Shown piece after piece: positions 22,514-30,752 of a stretch of 64,000 bases of DNA. The stretch is from contig CAIOFF010000005.1 in assembly GCA_903857495.1 (NCBI GenBank), positions 115,983-179,982 on the forward strand. The letters are read 5' to 3'. Numbering within the stretch: the first letter of the stretch is position 1; the number at the start of each line of letters is the position of its first letter. A program made the position numbers and the translations under genes. The notes under the pieces were generated by a model that was not told the origin of the DNA, searched no databases, and worked only from the letters and a program-made list of their open reading frames with translations. This DNA is from an uncultured Holophagaceae bacterium (GTDB lineage Bacteria; Acidobacteriota; Holophagae; Holophagales; Holophagaceae).

Positions 22514-24103
22514 CTAGTTGATGCGCCGCTCGCGGCCCTTCCACTCCTTGTCGCGGAGGAGGAACTTCTGGATCTTGCCGGTGGAGGTCTTGGGCAGCCC
22601 ACCGAACTCGATGTGCCGGGGCAGCTTGAAGTTCGCCAGGCGGGTGCGGCAGTGGGCCACGAGCTCCTCGGCGGTCAGTGTCGCGCCGGGCTTGAGGGTC
22701 ACGAAGGCCTTGGGCACCTCGCCCCACTTCTCATCGGGCACCGCGATGACGGCGCACTCCATGACGGCCGGGTGGGAGACCACGGCCTGCTCCACCTCGA
22801 TGGTGGAGATGTTCTCGCCGCCGCTGATGATGATGTCCTTCATGCGGTCCCGCAGCTCGATGGAGCCGTCCGGATGGCTCACACCCAGATCGCCGGAGTG
22901 GAACCAGCCCCCCTTGAAGGCCTTGGCCGTGGAGACCGGGTCGTTGTAGTAGCCCATCATCACCACGTTGCCGCGCATGACCACTTCGCCCATGGTGGCG
23001 CTGTCCGCGGGGACGTCCCGCATCTCGTCATCGACGATCCGGACTTCGCCGGCGCAGACGTTGGCCATGCCCTGGCGGGCGCGGAAGTCAGCCTGGTCCG
23101 CGGGGGACATGGTCGCCAGGCCCGGGGGGGGCACGTTGATGGTGAAGGGTCCGTAGACCTCGGTCAGACCATAGACGTGGTCCAGGTGGAAGTTCAGCTC
23201 GGACATGCGCGTGATGAGCATCGGGGAGGGCGGGGCGCCCGCCGCGAAGAGCCGCACGGGCTTGAGCAGCTGGTGGGCGGCGGGGTCGTTCATGAGCATG
23301 GTGCAGACCGTGGGAGCGGCGCAGAAGTGCGTCACACCCGTGTCGAACAGCTCCCAGGTGGGGCCGGGCTCGATCTTGGGGATGCAGACGCTCTCCGCGC
23401 CCACGGCCACGACGCCCCAGGTGAAGCACCAGCCGTTGCAGTGGAACATGGGCAGGGTCCACAGGTAGCGGGACTCGAGCTGGAGGCGGTGGTCGAGCAC
23501 CATGGCCAGGGCGTTCAGGTAGGCGCCCCGGTGGTGGTAGACCACGCCCTTGGGCCGGCCGGTGGTGCCCGAGGTGTAGTTGATGGTGATGGGCTCGTCC
23601 TCGCTCTCCAGCACCAGCTCGACGGGCTCCTCGGAACCCCGGGCCAGCAGGGCCTCGAAGTCGGGTCCCAGCACCACTCGCTGGATGGTCGGGGGCACGC
23701 TGGCCAGGGTGGGCAGCAGCTCCGGGGACACGAAGACCTTGGTGGCACCGCAGTGGTCGATGATGTAGGCCACCTCGTCCTGGTTGAGGCGGGTGTTGAT
23801 GGCCACCAGCACGCCCCCGGCGAGGGGGATGGCGGTGTGCGCGATGAGCAGCGGCTCGGAGTTGAAGGCGAGGAAGGCGATCCGGTCGCCCTTCTTCAGG
23901 TCATCGGCCCGCAGGGCGGAGGCCAGCCGCCGGGTCCGGGCGCGGGTCTCGCGCCAGGTGTAGCGGCGGTCCCCGTCGGTCACCGAGGTCCGGTCCGCAT
24001 AGACCTCGCCGGCCCGCTCCATGAAGTGGATGGGGCTGAGTTCCTGCCGGTAGACTCTCGGCTCAGCAGACGCGGCCGGGGCTGGGGTTTTCGAAGGCTT
24101 CAT
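22514..24103 (-). CDS. Acyl-CoA synthetase (AMP-binding, fatty-acid or short-chain type)
   Basis: A 529-residue ANL-superfamily ligase that activates a carboxylic acid to its acyl-CoA via an acyl-adenylate. Motifs are the P-loop TINYTSGTTGRPKG, MFHCNGWCFTWG, HVYGLTEVYGP, GWFHSGDLGV and the hinge RMKDIIISGGENIS, and it ends with the catalytic Lys motif PKTSTGKIQKF. The overall sequence is closest to medium-chain or aromatic acyl-CoA ligases with the HCNGW signature. The substrate is not certain. It stands alone, with a 194-bp divergent gap to tlpA. Confidence 0.9.
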   Translation of the reverse strand: MKPSKTPAPAASAEPRVYRQELSPIHFMERAGEVYADRTSVTDGDRRYTWRETRARTRRLASALRADDLKKGDRIAFLAFNSEPLLIAHTAIPLAGGVLVAINTRLNQDEVAYIIDHCGATKVFVSPELLPTLASVPPTIQRVVLGPDFEALLARGSEEPVELVLESEDEPITINYTSGTTGRPKGVVYHHRGAYLNALAMVLDHRLQLESRYLWTLPMFHCNGWCFTWGVVAVGAESVCIPKIEPGPTWELFDTGVTHFCAAPTVCTMLMNDPAAHQLLKPVRLFAAGAPPSPMLITRMSELNFHLDHVYGLTEVYGPFTINVPPPGLATMSPADQADFRARQGMANVCAGEVRIVDDEMRDVPADSATMGEVVMRGNVVMMGYYNDPVSTAKAFKGGWFHSGDLGVSHPDGSIELRDRMKDIIISGGENISTIEVEQAVVSHPAVMECAVIAVPDEKWGEVPKAFVTLKPGATLTAEELVAHCRTRLANFKLPRHIEFGGLPKTSTGKIQKFLLRDKEWKGRERRIN

Positions 24104-24257
24104 GGGGGGTCCTCCTGCGGGGGCGATGCCGGGGTTTGGGACTGTGGATGACCAGGGTGGGTATTAAAAACAATGCCACAACCCGGCGAAATTCCCACCT
24201 TTCAAACCCGGGGCGCCCTGGGAAGTCGTGACCTCGGACAAGCCTCAGCTCCCGAGG

Positions 24258-24263
24258 TAAACT
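24258..24263 (+). promoter_or_regulatory. Candidate -10 element for the TlpA-family gene
   Basis: TAAACT, 34 nt before the ATG at 24298, in the divergent gap. The -35 is unclear. Confidence 0.3.
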
Positions 24264-24297
24264 GGAGGGCGCGGCCCCGGAGGCCGCCGGAGGTTCC

Positions 24298-25338
24298 ATG
24301 GCCCTGCCGCTGCTCAGCCTGATGATGGTCGTGCCCGCCCTGCAGGCCCCGGCGCCGGTCAGCGAGGCCCAGGCCGTGCTGGACGCCGCCAGGGCCAAGC
24401 AGAAGGGCGTCAGCGAGGCCCGGGCCGCCCACGTAAAGGCCGGAGGGAACACCAAGGACTTCAAGGGCGACTGCGCGAAGGAGTTGGCCGCCTTGGAGGC
24501 CCGGCTCGGCACGGAGAAGCGTCCCGAGGTCCGCCAGGCCCTCCTCGTGAGCCGCCTCTTCCACCTGCAGCTGGCCAAGCTCGAACCCACCGAGGCCTTC
24601 CAGACCCAGGTGCGCCTGGAGGTGCCCCCGGTGGCCCCGGCCTGGAGCCTGAGTCCCGGACTGCTCTCGGACCGCGCCGAGTTCGCCCCCGAGGGCTGGA
24701 CCGCCTACGTGGCCGCGGCGCGCGCCGGGCACCCCGATGCGGACCTGCGGCGCAAGCTGGTGTTCGAGCACTTCTGGGAGCGCCTGGACGCCAAGGACGA
24801 GGCCGCCTGGAAGGCCGCATTCGGCCAGCTCCAGAGCGAGTTCGCCGGCAGCCGGGAAGCCAAGTCCGCCCAGGGCATCCTGGAAGGTGAGCGGAAGACC
24901 GGCCTGGGGCGGCCCGCCCCCGCCTTCAGCCTCCAGGCCCTGGGGGATCCCAAGACCACCTACACCCTGGCCAGCTTCAAGGGCCGCTACCTCCTCGTGG
25001 ACTTCTGGGCCACCTGGTGCCCCTCCTGCCGGGCCGAGATGCCCGCCCTGCACGCGGCCTGGGCCAAGTTCAAGGGCAAGCCCCTGGACGTGCTCTCGCT
25101 CTCCTTTGACCGAGACATCAAGCACATCGCCCCCTACCGCGAGCTCGCCGCCACCCCCATGCCCTGGAAGCACGCCTTCATCGAGGGCGGGTTCCAGCAC
25201 CCCGTCAGCGAAGCCTACGGCGTGAAGGGCATCCCCAAGGCCCTGCTCATCGGCCCCGACGGCACCATCCTGGCGAGTGGCGCCCAGGTGCGCGGCGCCA
25301 ATCTCGAGAAGACCTTGGCGAAGTTTTTGGGAAACTGA
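24298..25338 (+). CDS. TlpA/ResA-type thiol-disulfide oxidoreductase with N-terminal helical domain
   Basis: 346 residues. A short hydrophobic N-terminus (about 3-15) suggests export. An Ala/Lys/Glu-rich helical region (about 22-190) follows, then a thioredoxin-fold domain (about 200-346). That domain has WCPSC (C241, C244) after DFWATW and the cis-Pro loop GIPKALLIGPDG. TlpA-type proteins reduce apocytochrome c or metal-centre cysteines in the periplasm. The convergent neighbour is DsbD, the membrane protein that typically supplies their electrons, so the two probably act together although their strands differ. Confidence 0.88.
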   Translation: MALPLLSLMMVVPALQAPAPVSEAQAVLDAARAKQKGVSEARAAHVKAGGNTKDFKGDCAKELAALEARLGTEKRPEVRQALLVSRLFHLQLAKLEPTEAFQTQVRLEVPPVAPAWSLSPGLLSDRAEFAPEGWTAYVAAARAGHPDADLRRKLVFEHFWERLDAKDEAAWKAAFGQLQSEFAGSREAKSAQGILEGERKTGLGRPAPAFSLQALGDPKTTYTLASFKGRYLLVDFWATWCPSCRAEMPALHAAWAKFKGKPLDVLSLSFDRDIKHIAPYRELAATPMPWKHAFIEGGFQHPVSEAYGVKGIPKALLIGPDGTILASGAQVRGANLEKTLAKFLGN

Positions 25339-25357
25339 ATTCGCGCAGCGAATTCAG
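25335..25357. repeat. Perfect 10-bp palindrome with GCA loop
   Basis: CTGAATTCGC, loop GCA, then GCGAATTCAG. The left arm contains the tlpA stop codon. It sits in the convergent gap to dsbD and may serve as a terminator hairpin. It is the same style as 15135-15161. Confidence 0.75.
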
Positions 25358-25395
25358 AGGGGAAAAGAGCAGGTCAGGGTGATCCCGATCGAGGA

Positions 25396-27168
25396 CTACT
25401 TGGCTTCGAGCCACGCCAGCATGTTCTGGGGTTTCTGGTAGCCCAGGAGGCGTCTCAGCTCGCGGCCATCGGCGTCGAGTAGGAGCACGGTGGGGTAGCT
25501 GCGGATCTGCAGCTTCGTCGCGAGGTCCTTGCGCTTGGCGTCGGTGTCGATGCGGATGGGCACGGCGTTGGCCTTGATCCAGGCCTGCACGGCGGCGTCC
25601 GGCCAGGTCTTCTCGTCCAGCTCTTTGCACTGGGCGCACCAGTCCGCGTAGATGTCCACCAGCACGACCTTGTGCTCGGCCTTGGCCTTGGCGAGGGCGG
25701 CTTCGAGGTCCTGTTCCAGCCAGCCCTTAGCCGAATCGCCTGCGGCGATTTGGCTCTTGAAACTGCCCAGGAGGGTGAGGTTGAGACCTGCTTCTGTGGC
25801 GCGGATGCCCAGCAGAACTGCCAGGGCCAGCAGCAGGACGGCGCACCCGCGGCGGAGCTGGGCCACCAAGCCCTCGGCGGCCTCGAAGGCGCCAAGGACA
25901 GCCGCGCCCGTCATGAGGACAACGGTCCACAGGGCGAAGTTGGTCCACTCCGGCACCACCAGGCGCACGTTCCAGGCGGCGAAGCCCAGCACCACCAGGC
26001 CCATGCCCTGCTTGAAGCGAGTGAGCCAGTCGCCGCTGCGCGGCAGGGCCGCGGAGAAGGTGCCGACCACCAGGAACAGCACCCCCATGCCCAGGGCGAA
26101 CACGAAGAGCTGGAGCCCGCCCAGCCACACGTCGCCCTGCTGGGCGATGGCCACCAGCACGGCCCCGATCACCGGTCCCACGCAGGGTGCCGACAGCGGC
26201 CCGAGCACCAGGCCCATGAGGAAGGCCCCCCCGAAGCCCTTGCGGGAGCCATCGCCCTGCAGCTTCGCCGCCAGCCCTGCGGGCAGGGCGATCTCGAAGG
26301 CGCCGAAGAGGGACACCGCGAAGACCGCGAACAGCAGGGACACCGGGATCAGGAAGCCCGGCCGCTGCGCGAAGGCGCCGAAGGCCGCCCCGCTCTTGGC
26401 GGCGAGCACGCCCAGCGTGGTGTAGGTCACGGCCATGCCCAGCACCAGCGTGGCGGAGAGCGCGAAGCCCTTGGCCTTGCCGCCGCCCTTCTCGGTACCG
26501 GCTGCGCCGTTACGCGAGACGGACTGACTTTTGGCGCCGATGATGGCCATGGTGATGGGGATCATCGGGAACACACAGGGCGTCAGCGAGGCGCCCATGC
26601 CCGCCAGGAAGACCAGCAGCAGGGACAGCAGCAGCCCCGAGTGCTCCGGTGCTGGAGCGGGACTGGGCGGAGCCATCACCACCGGAGCCACCTCGACCTT
26701 CACGCCCCCCTCAGCTTTTTCTACCTGAAATACCGGCGCACTTTCCGCCGGTATTTCAGCAGGGATCGCCTCCGCCTTCACCGAGAGCGCCCGCGTCGTA
26801 GGGGGATAGCAGACACCACCCTCACCCTCGGTGCAGGGCTGGTAGGTCACCGCGAGGGTCACGGTGCCGCTGAGGCCCGCGCCGCTCACGGGCAGCTTCA
26901 CCTGGCCGTGCCAGATGCCGTCGCCCAGCTCGTCCTTGGCGGTGGTCGGCGGCAGCTTGCCCAGCTTCAGGGTGCCGGGGCCCGCCTTCTTCACCACCTC
27001 CATGAAGGAGGCCTTCAGGTGGGCCCCCTCGGGCACTGCCACGACCACGGCGCCCTTCTCAAAGCGGAGGCTCACGTCCTTGACCGGATCGAAGCCGGGA
27101 TCCGCCCGCTGGGCCCAGGCCACCACCGCGAGGCCGAGGCTCAGGACAAGGGTGGTCAGCACACGCAT
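25396..27168 (-). CDS. dsbD: Thiol:disulfide interchange protein DsbD
   Basis: 590 residues in the three-part DsbD layout: signal peptide (1-20); periplasmic DsbD-alpha domain (about 25-130) with a Cys pair C112/C120; eight membrane helices (about 175-480) with membrane cysteines in LTPCVFPMIP and SAPCVGPVIG; and a C-terminal thioredoxin domain with WCAQC (C511, C514). It carries electrons from cytoplasmic thioredoxin to periplasmic thiol oxidoreductases such as the convergent TlpA protein. The interdomain linkers contain two DNA palindromes (26725-26759, 25729-25755), translated in frame as AEIPAESAPVFQ-like and IAAGDSAKG-like segments, which looks like insertion of small palindromic elements. 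Confidence 0.94.
   Translation of the reverse strand: MRVLTTLVLSLGLAVVAWAQRADPGFDPVKDVSLRFEKGAVVVAVPEGAHLKASFMEVVKKAGPGTLKLGKLPPTTAKDELGDGIWHGQVKLPVSGAGLSGTVTLAVTYQPCTEGEGGVCYPPTTRALSVKAEAIPAEIPAESAPVFQVEKAEGGVKVEVAPVVMAPPSPAPAPEHSGLLLSLLLVFLAGMGASLTPCVFPMIPITMAIIGAKSQSVSRNGAAGTEKGGGKAKGFALSATLVLGMAVTYTTLGVLAAKSGAAFGAFAQRPGFLIPVSLLFAVFAVSLFGAFEIALPAGLAAKLQGDGSRKGFGGAFLMGLVLGPLSAPCVGPVIGAVLVAIAQQGDVWLGGLQLFVFALGMGVLFLVVGTFSAALPRSGDWLTRFKQGMGLVVLGFAAWNVRLVVPEWTNFALWTVVLMTGAAVLGAFEAAEGLVAQLRRGCAVLLLALAVLLGIRATEAGLNLTLLGSFKSQIAAGDSAKGWLEQDLEAALAKAKAEHKVVLVDIYADWCAQCKELDEKTWPDAAVQAWIKANAVPIRIDTDAKRKDLATKLQIRSYPTVLLLDADGRELRRLLGYQKPQNMLAWLEAK
25729..25755. repeat. 12-bp palindrome inside dsbD (second linker)
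   Basis: On the plus strand AGCCGAATCGCC, loop TGC, then GGCGATTTGGCT (one G-T pair). On the coding strand the loop is GCA. It encodes part of the linker between the last membrane helix and the thioredoxin domain. Confidence 0.65.
26725..26759. repeat. Perfect 14-bp inverted repeat inside dsbD (first linker)
   Basis: CTGAAATACCGGCG (26725-26738) and CGCCGGTATTTCAG (26746-26759), with a 7-nt loop. It lies just after the DsbD-alpha domain, in the linker to the membrane part, and is unusually AT-containing for this gene. Confidence 0.65.
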
Positions 27169-27236
27169 GGGGCCTCCGGGCCGGAACCTTCCATGCTACG
27201 ACGATCCGCGCCTTCCGCCGGGCCCTGGGGGAAGGC

Positions 27237-27242
27237 TAGGCT
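27237..27242 (+). promoter_or_regulatory. Candidate -10 element 6 nt before the HD-hydrolase start
   Basis: TAGGCT, then GGAGAG, then ATG 27249. Confidence 0.25.
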
Positions 27243-27248
27243 GGAGAG

Positions 27249-27911
27249 ATGGCCCAACCCTTCCCCTTCTCCTGGTCCGACCCGCTGCTGGCGCGGCTCC
27301 GCGCGCACCTGGCCGCGGAGTCCTTCCAGCGGGATGCGGCCCACGATCTGGGGCACATCCTGCGGGTGGCCCGCCTGGCCCAGCGGCTGGCGGAGGAGGA
27401 GGGCGCGGACCCGGAGGTTTGCGTGGCGGGCGCCCTGCTCCACGACCTGATCTACCGGCCCAAGAACCACCCGGAGTCCCCGCTCACGGCCCAGCTGGCC
27501 GCGGAGCAGGTGCCCCTCTGGTGCCGGGAGACGCCGGGCCTGGAGAGCCGGGCCGAGGAGGTCGCCTCGGCGGTGGCCAGCCACAGCTGGAGCGGCGGCG
27601 GCACCCCCGCCAGCCTCGAGGCCGAGGTGGTGCAGGACGCGGACCGCCTGGAGGCTCTGGGCGCCATCGGCATCGCCCGGGTCTTCGCCACGGGCGCCAG
27701 CTTCGGCGCGGGGCTCTGGCACCCGGAGGATCCCTGGGGCGAGGCCCGCGAGCTCGACGACAAGGCCTGGAGCCTGGACCACTTCGAGCGGAAGCTCCTG
27801 AAGCTGGCCGAAGGCATGAAGACCGCCGCGGGCCAGCGCCAGGCCGGGGCCCGCCAGCAGGCGATGCTGGCCTACCTGGAGGCCCTGCGGGCGGAGCTGG
27901 GGCCCTCCTAG
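27249..27911 (+). CDS. HD-domain phosphohydrolase
   Basis: A 220-residue metal-dependent HD hydrolase. It has the first His in DLGHILRVARLAQRLAEEEG, then the HD pair in GALLHDLIY, and the last Asp in VVQDADRLEALGAIGIARVF. It resembles the YedJ/YpgQ group of (p)ppGpp- or nucleotide-acting HD proteins of about 220 residues. The substrate is not known. The gene is monocistronic, followed by a repeat-rich gap. Confidence 0.87.
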   Translation: MAQPFPFSWSDPLLARLRAHLAAESFQRDAAHDLGHILRVARLAQRLAEEEGADPEVCVAGALLHDLIYRPKNHPESPLTAQLAAEQVPLWCRETPGLESRAEEVASAVASHSWSGGGTPASLEAEVVQDADRLEALGAIGIARVFATGASFGAGLWHPEDPWGEARELDDKAWSLDHFERKLLKLAEGMKTAAGQRQAGARQQAMLAYLEALRAELGPS

Positions 27912-28180
27912 CTGTCGGCTGTCAGCTGTCAGCTGTCGGTCAAGAAGGTGCCGACCCATCGGGGCGGTAGGGGGAATCCAGGGGCAGGGGGGTCGGCTGT
28001 CCGTGTTGGCTGTCGGCTGTCGGTCGAGCAGGGCCGCTCTCACCCGAGCGCCTGGGCGGGGCGCAAGGGGATTGCCATCGGCCCTCCGAAATCAGCCCAG
28101 GCAAAGTCCCGGCCCACCCAGTTGCCTGGCCCCATCTGTTTTTGACAGCTGACAGCTGATAGCTGACAGCTGCTAGCCGC
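27910..28180. repeat. Heptamer arrays (GCTGTCA/TGACAGC) in inverted arrangement
   Basis: Units of GCTGTCR repeat at 27910-27939 and 27991-28026, and in reverse complement (GACAGCTGATAGCT type) at 28143-28180. The outer arrays could pair across about 200 nt. The intervening sequence shows no gene. A second set flanks the ABC-ATPase gene at 54333-54470. Confidence 0.75.
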
Positions 28181-28198
28181 TAGCACATAACCGACCGC

Positions 28199-28204
28199 TA
28201 TACT
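28199..28204 (+). promoter_or_regulatory. Candidate -10 element 6 nt before the PTPS-like start
   Basis: TATACT, then CTCCCG (no SD), then ATG 28211. This is the best case in the window for a leaderless start. Confidence 0.4.
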
Positions 28205-28210
28205 CTCCCG

Positions 28211-28561
28211 ATGGCCTTCACCCTCTCTCTGCGCCGCCCCTTTGTGGCGGACCACTTCCATGACCTGCCGGGCTTCCAGGAAGACCGCCACGGCCACAAC
28301 TGGGAAGTGGAAGCTGCGGTGGAGCTCACTCTGGAGCCTGAAGAGGGGGCCTTCGCCGAGGCGCTGGACGCCTGGGTGGGCGGTTTGGACTACCGGCTGC
28401 TCAATGACCTGCCGGCCCTGGCCGGCCGCAACCCCACGGCGGAGCTGCTGGCCGAGAACGCGTTCCTCTACCTGCAGGCGGCGGCGCTTCGGCCCTGCTG
28501 GGTGAAGGTCCGCGAGAAGAACAACTACTGGGCCCTCTGCCGCGCCGGGGCGGGCCGTTGA
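28211..28561 (+). CDS. 6-pyruvoyl-tetrahydropterin synthase / QueD-like protein lacking the catalytic Cys
   Basis: A 116-residue T-fold protein. Zinc-site histidines appear in FVADHFH and RHGHNWEVEA, and the C-terminal substrate Glu in VKVREKNNYWALC. In QueD and PTPS the catalytic Cys sits four residues before the HGH motif. Here that residue is Gln (GFQEDRHGH), and the usual insertion is missing, so the protein is short. It may be a PTPS-like enzyme with another activity rather than a standard queuosine-pathway enzyme. It overlaps the downstream lipoprotein-deacetylase start as TTGA. Confidence 0.75.
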   Translation: MAFTLSLRRPFVADHFHDLPGFQEDRHGHNWEVEAAVELTLEPEEGAFAEALDAWVGGLDYRLLNDLPALAGRNPTAELLAENAFLYLQAAALRPCWVKVREKNNYWALCRAGAGR

Positions 28562-30705
28562 GGCTCCGCCGCGCCCTGGTCCTGCTGCTGGCGCTGACGG
28601 CCTGCGGGCGCAAGCCGCCACCGCCGTCCCCGCCGGCCTCGGCGCCGGCGTTTCCCGTGACCATGGCCTGGACCTGGCATCCCATCGGCCCCCTGGCCGT
28701 GATCGAAGGCGAGGTCGGCGAGGGCACAGACCTCGTCCTGGAAGGCAAGTCGATCCGGGAGCGCCGCTTTGCGGAGCCCGGCCCCCTGCGCTGGGAGTTC
28801 TTCCGGCCCCCCGCCGGGGAGACCGCCGTACTGCGCACCGAGGACGGCCGGGTGCTCGCCCACTTCGAGTTCTCCGACCCGGAGTCGGCCGCACGGCCGA
28901 AGCAGGCCCAGGGGGGCGCGCCCTTCCGAGCCGAGCCCCCGCCCGCTCCTGCGGCCCGGATCCCCCAGCCCGCGCCACTGCCGCCACCCCCTACGGCCCG
29001 AGCTGAGACCCGCGCCCCCAGCGCCCCCCTGACGCCCCTCGCGGGACGCCGACCCTTTGCCATGCCAAGCACCACCGAGGCCCCGCCGACCCCGCCCGCC
29101 CCCTCACTACCCCCGGCCCAGGCCCGCGTGGAGACACGCTACCAGACCAGTCCCGTCACCCCCCTCATCGGCCGGAAGCCCTTTGCCCTGCCCAGCACCA
29201 ACGAGGGGCCTCCCCCGAGGCCCCTGCCGGAGCTGCCCCCGGCCCGGGCCCGCGCCGAGACCTGGCATCAGAGCTCGACGCTGGACCCCCTGCCCGGCCG
29301 CAAGCCCTTCACCCTGCCCAGCACCACCGAAGGCCCTGCTGCCCGACCCACCCCCGAGCTGCCGCCGGCCCACGCCCGCACCGAGACCTGGATTCCGATC
29401 GCCCCTGGGACGCCGCTCCCCGGACGCAAGCCTTTCACCCTGCCCAGCACCACCGAAGGCCCCGCTGTCCGGCCCGCCCCGCAGCTGCCTCCGGCCCGGG
29501 CCCGCGCCGAGACCTGGGTCCCAAGCACCCCCGGGACGCCGCTTCCCGGACGCAAGCCCTTTACCCTGCCCAGCACCACCGAAGGCCCCGCTGTCCGGCC
29601 CGCCCCTCAACCGCCTCCGGCCCGAGCGCGCGCCGAGACCTGGGTCCCGAACACACCCGGGACGCCGCTCCCGGGGCGGAAACCATTCACCCTGCCCAGC
29701 ACCACCGAAGGCCCCGCTGTCCGGCCCGCCCCGGACCTGCCCCCGGCGCAGGCCCGCGCCGAAGCCTCCCTGCGCAGCACGCCCGTGTTGCCCCTGCCCA
29801 GCCGAAGGATTCTGACCCTGCCCGGGCCCTCGGAGACTGCGACCCTCTCGAGCCACGCCGCCACCCCCACGCCCATCCTCCTGGAGACCGCGCCGACCCG
29901 GCCGCCGCAGCCGGTCTTCCCGCCGGGCCAGGCTGGCACGGCCATCATCTGGCCAGGCATGGGCGAGGCACTGAACCTGACCCGCGGACCCGGCGGCCGC
30001 AAGCGCCTGGTCCTCAGCTTCGACGGCGGCTCCAGCGCGGAGGTGGCCGTTGAAGTGCTGGACCTCCTGAAGGCCCGGGGGCTGCGCACCACCCTCTTCC
30101 TCACGGGCGCCTTCATCCAGCGCTTCCCCGCCCTGGTGAAGCGCATGGCGGCCGAGGGCCACGAGCTCGGCAACCACACCATGAACCACCCCCACTTCGC
30201 GCCGGGCATGAAGCGCGACCCGAAGTGGACCCGCGAGCGGGTGCAGCATGAGCTCCTGGAGGCCGACGCCGCCCTGCTCCGCGTCGCCGGAAGACCCATG
30301 GACCCCCTCTGGCGAGCGCCCTACGGCGAGCACACGGCCGAGATCCGGCGCTGGGCCGAGGAGCTGGGCTACCGGCACGTGGGCTGGAGCGAGGGCGCCG
30401 ACACCCTGGACTGGGCCACGCCCAACGAGCGCCGCCTCTACCGCACCGGCGAGGCCATCGTGCAGCGGCTGCAGCAGCGGCTGAACCGGGACGGCGACGG
30501 CATCATCGTGCTCATGCACCTCGGCTCGGCCCGCCGCAGCAGCGACCGCCCCACGGAGGGACTCGGGGCCTTCATGGACCGCGCCCGGCAGGAGGGCTGG
30601 AGCTTCGTCCCCGTCGGCGCGCTGCTTCACGACCTGGGCAAGCCGGACTGGGATCCCCGCCAGCGGCTCGCGCTTCTGCGCAGCCCCGGCGCCCAGGCCC
30701 GCTGA
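28558..30705 (+). CDS. Lipoprotein polysaccharide deacetylase with 42-residue Pro-rich repeats
   Basis: 715 residues from a TTG overlapping the previous TGA. The lipoprotein signal is RRALVLLLALTAC with Cys 16. A Pro-rich segment follows, then six 42-residue repeats (about 151-402) of the type ETW...GTPLPGRKPFTLPSTTEGPA...PPARAR. The C-terminal half (about 480-700) is a NodB-fold polysaccharide deacetylase with zinc-binding NHTMNH and the arginine motif WRAPYG. The first motif is SFDGG instead of the usual TFDDG, so one zinc ligand Asp is replaced by Gly. It probably acts on cell-wall or capsule glycan from the outer membrane, with the repeats as a spacer. Activity is uncertain. Confidence 0.88.
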   Translation: MRLRRALVLLLALTACGRKPPPPSPPASAPAFPVTMAWTWHPIGPLAVIEGEVGEGTDLVLEGKSIRERRFAEPGPLRWEFFRPPAGETAVLRTEDGRVLAHFEFSDPESAARPKQAQGGAPFRAEPPPAPAARIPQPAPLPPPPTARAETRAPSAPLTPLAGRRPFAMPSTTEAPPTPPAPSLPPAQARVETRYQTSPVTPLIGRKPFALPSTNEGPPPRPLPELPPARARAETWHQSSTLDPLPGRKPFTLPSTTEGPAARPTPELPPAHARTETWIPIAPGTPLPGRKPFTLPSTTEGPAVRPAPQLPPARARAETWVPSTPGTPLPGRKPFTLPSTTEGPAVRPAPQPPPARARAETWVPNTPGTPLPGRKPFTLPSTTEGPAVRPAPDLPPAQARAEASLRSTPVLPLPSRRILTLPGPSETATLSSHAATPTPILLETAPTRPPQPVFPPGQAGTAIIWPGMGEALNLTRGPGGRKRLVLSFDGGSSAEVAVEVLDLLKARGLRTTLFLTGAFIQRFPALVKRMAAEGHELGNHTMNHPHFAPGMKRDPKWTRERVQHELLEADAALLRVAGRPMDPLWRAPYGEHTAEIRRWAEELGYRHVGWSEGADTLDWATPNERRLYRTGEAIVQRLQQRLNRDGDGIIVLMHLGSARRSSDRPTEGLGAFMDRARQEGWSFVPVGALLHDLGKPDWDPRQRLALLRSPGAQAR
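29008..29763 (+). repeat. Six tandem 126-bp repeats within the deacetylase gene
   Basis: Units begin at 29008, 29134, 29260, 29386, 29512 and 29638, each 126 bp (42 codons). A degenerate seventh starts at 29764. Units 4-6 are nearly identical and the outer ones diverge, which fits recent expansion from the middle. Copy number is likely variable among strains. Confidence 0.9.
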
Positions 30706-30721
30706 ACCGGCTCCGCTGGGC

Positions 30722-30727
30722 TACACT
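30722..30727 (+). promoter_or_regulatory. Candidate -10 element for ftsK
   Basis: TACACT, about 25 nt upstream of the ftsK start and 16 nt before its GGAGG. Confidence 0.3.
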
Positions 30728-30752
30728 GGACCCAGACCACCGGGGAGGCGTG

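Noticed and set aside
21539..24151. Plus-strand open frame of 870 codons
   Set aside because: It crosses the Nth-fusion C-terminus in another frame, the repeat, and the antisense of the acyl-CoA synthetase. No motif is present.
27910..28180. Possible tRNA or small RNA in the heptamer gap
   Set aside because: The stems are made of simple heptamer repeats. No cloverleaf, anticodon arm or CCA is seen.
29008..29763. Possible CRISPR or satellite array
   Set aside because: The 126-bp units are in frame, have no spacers and encode a Pro-rich protein repeat.
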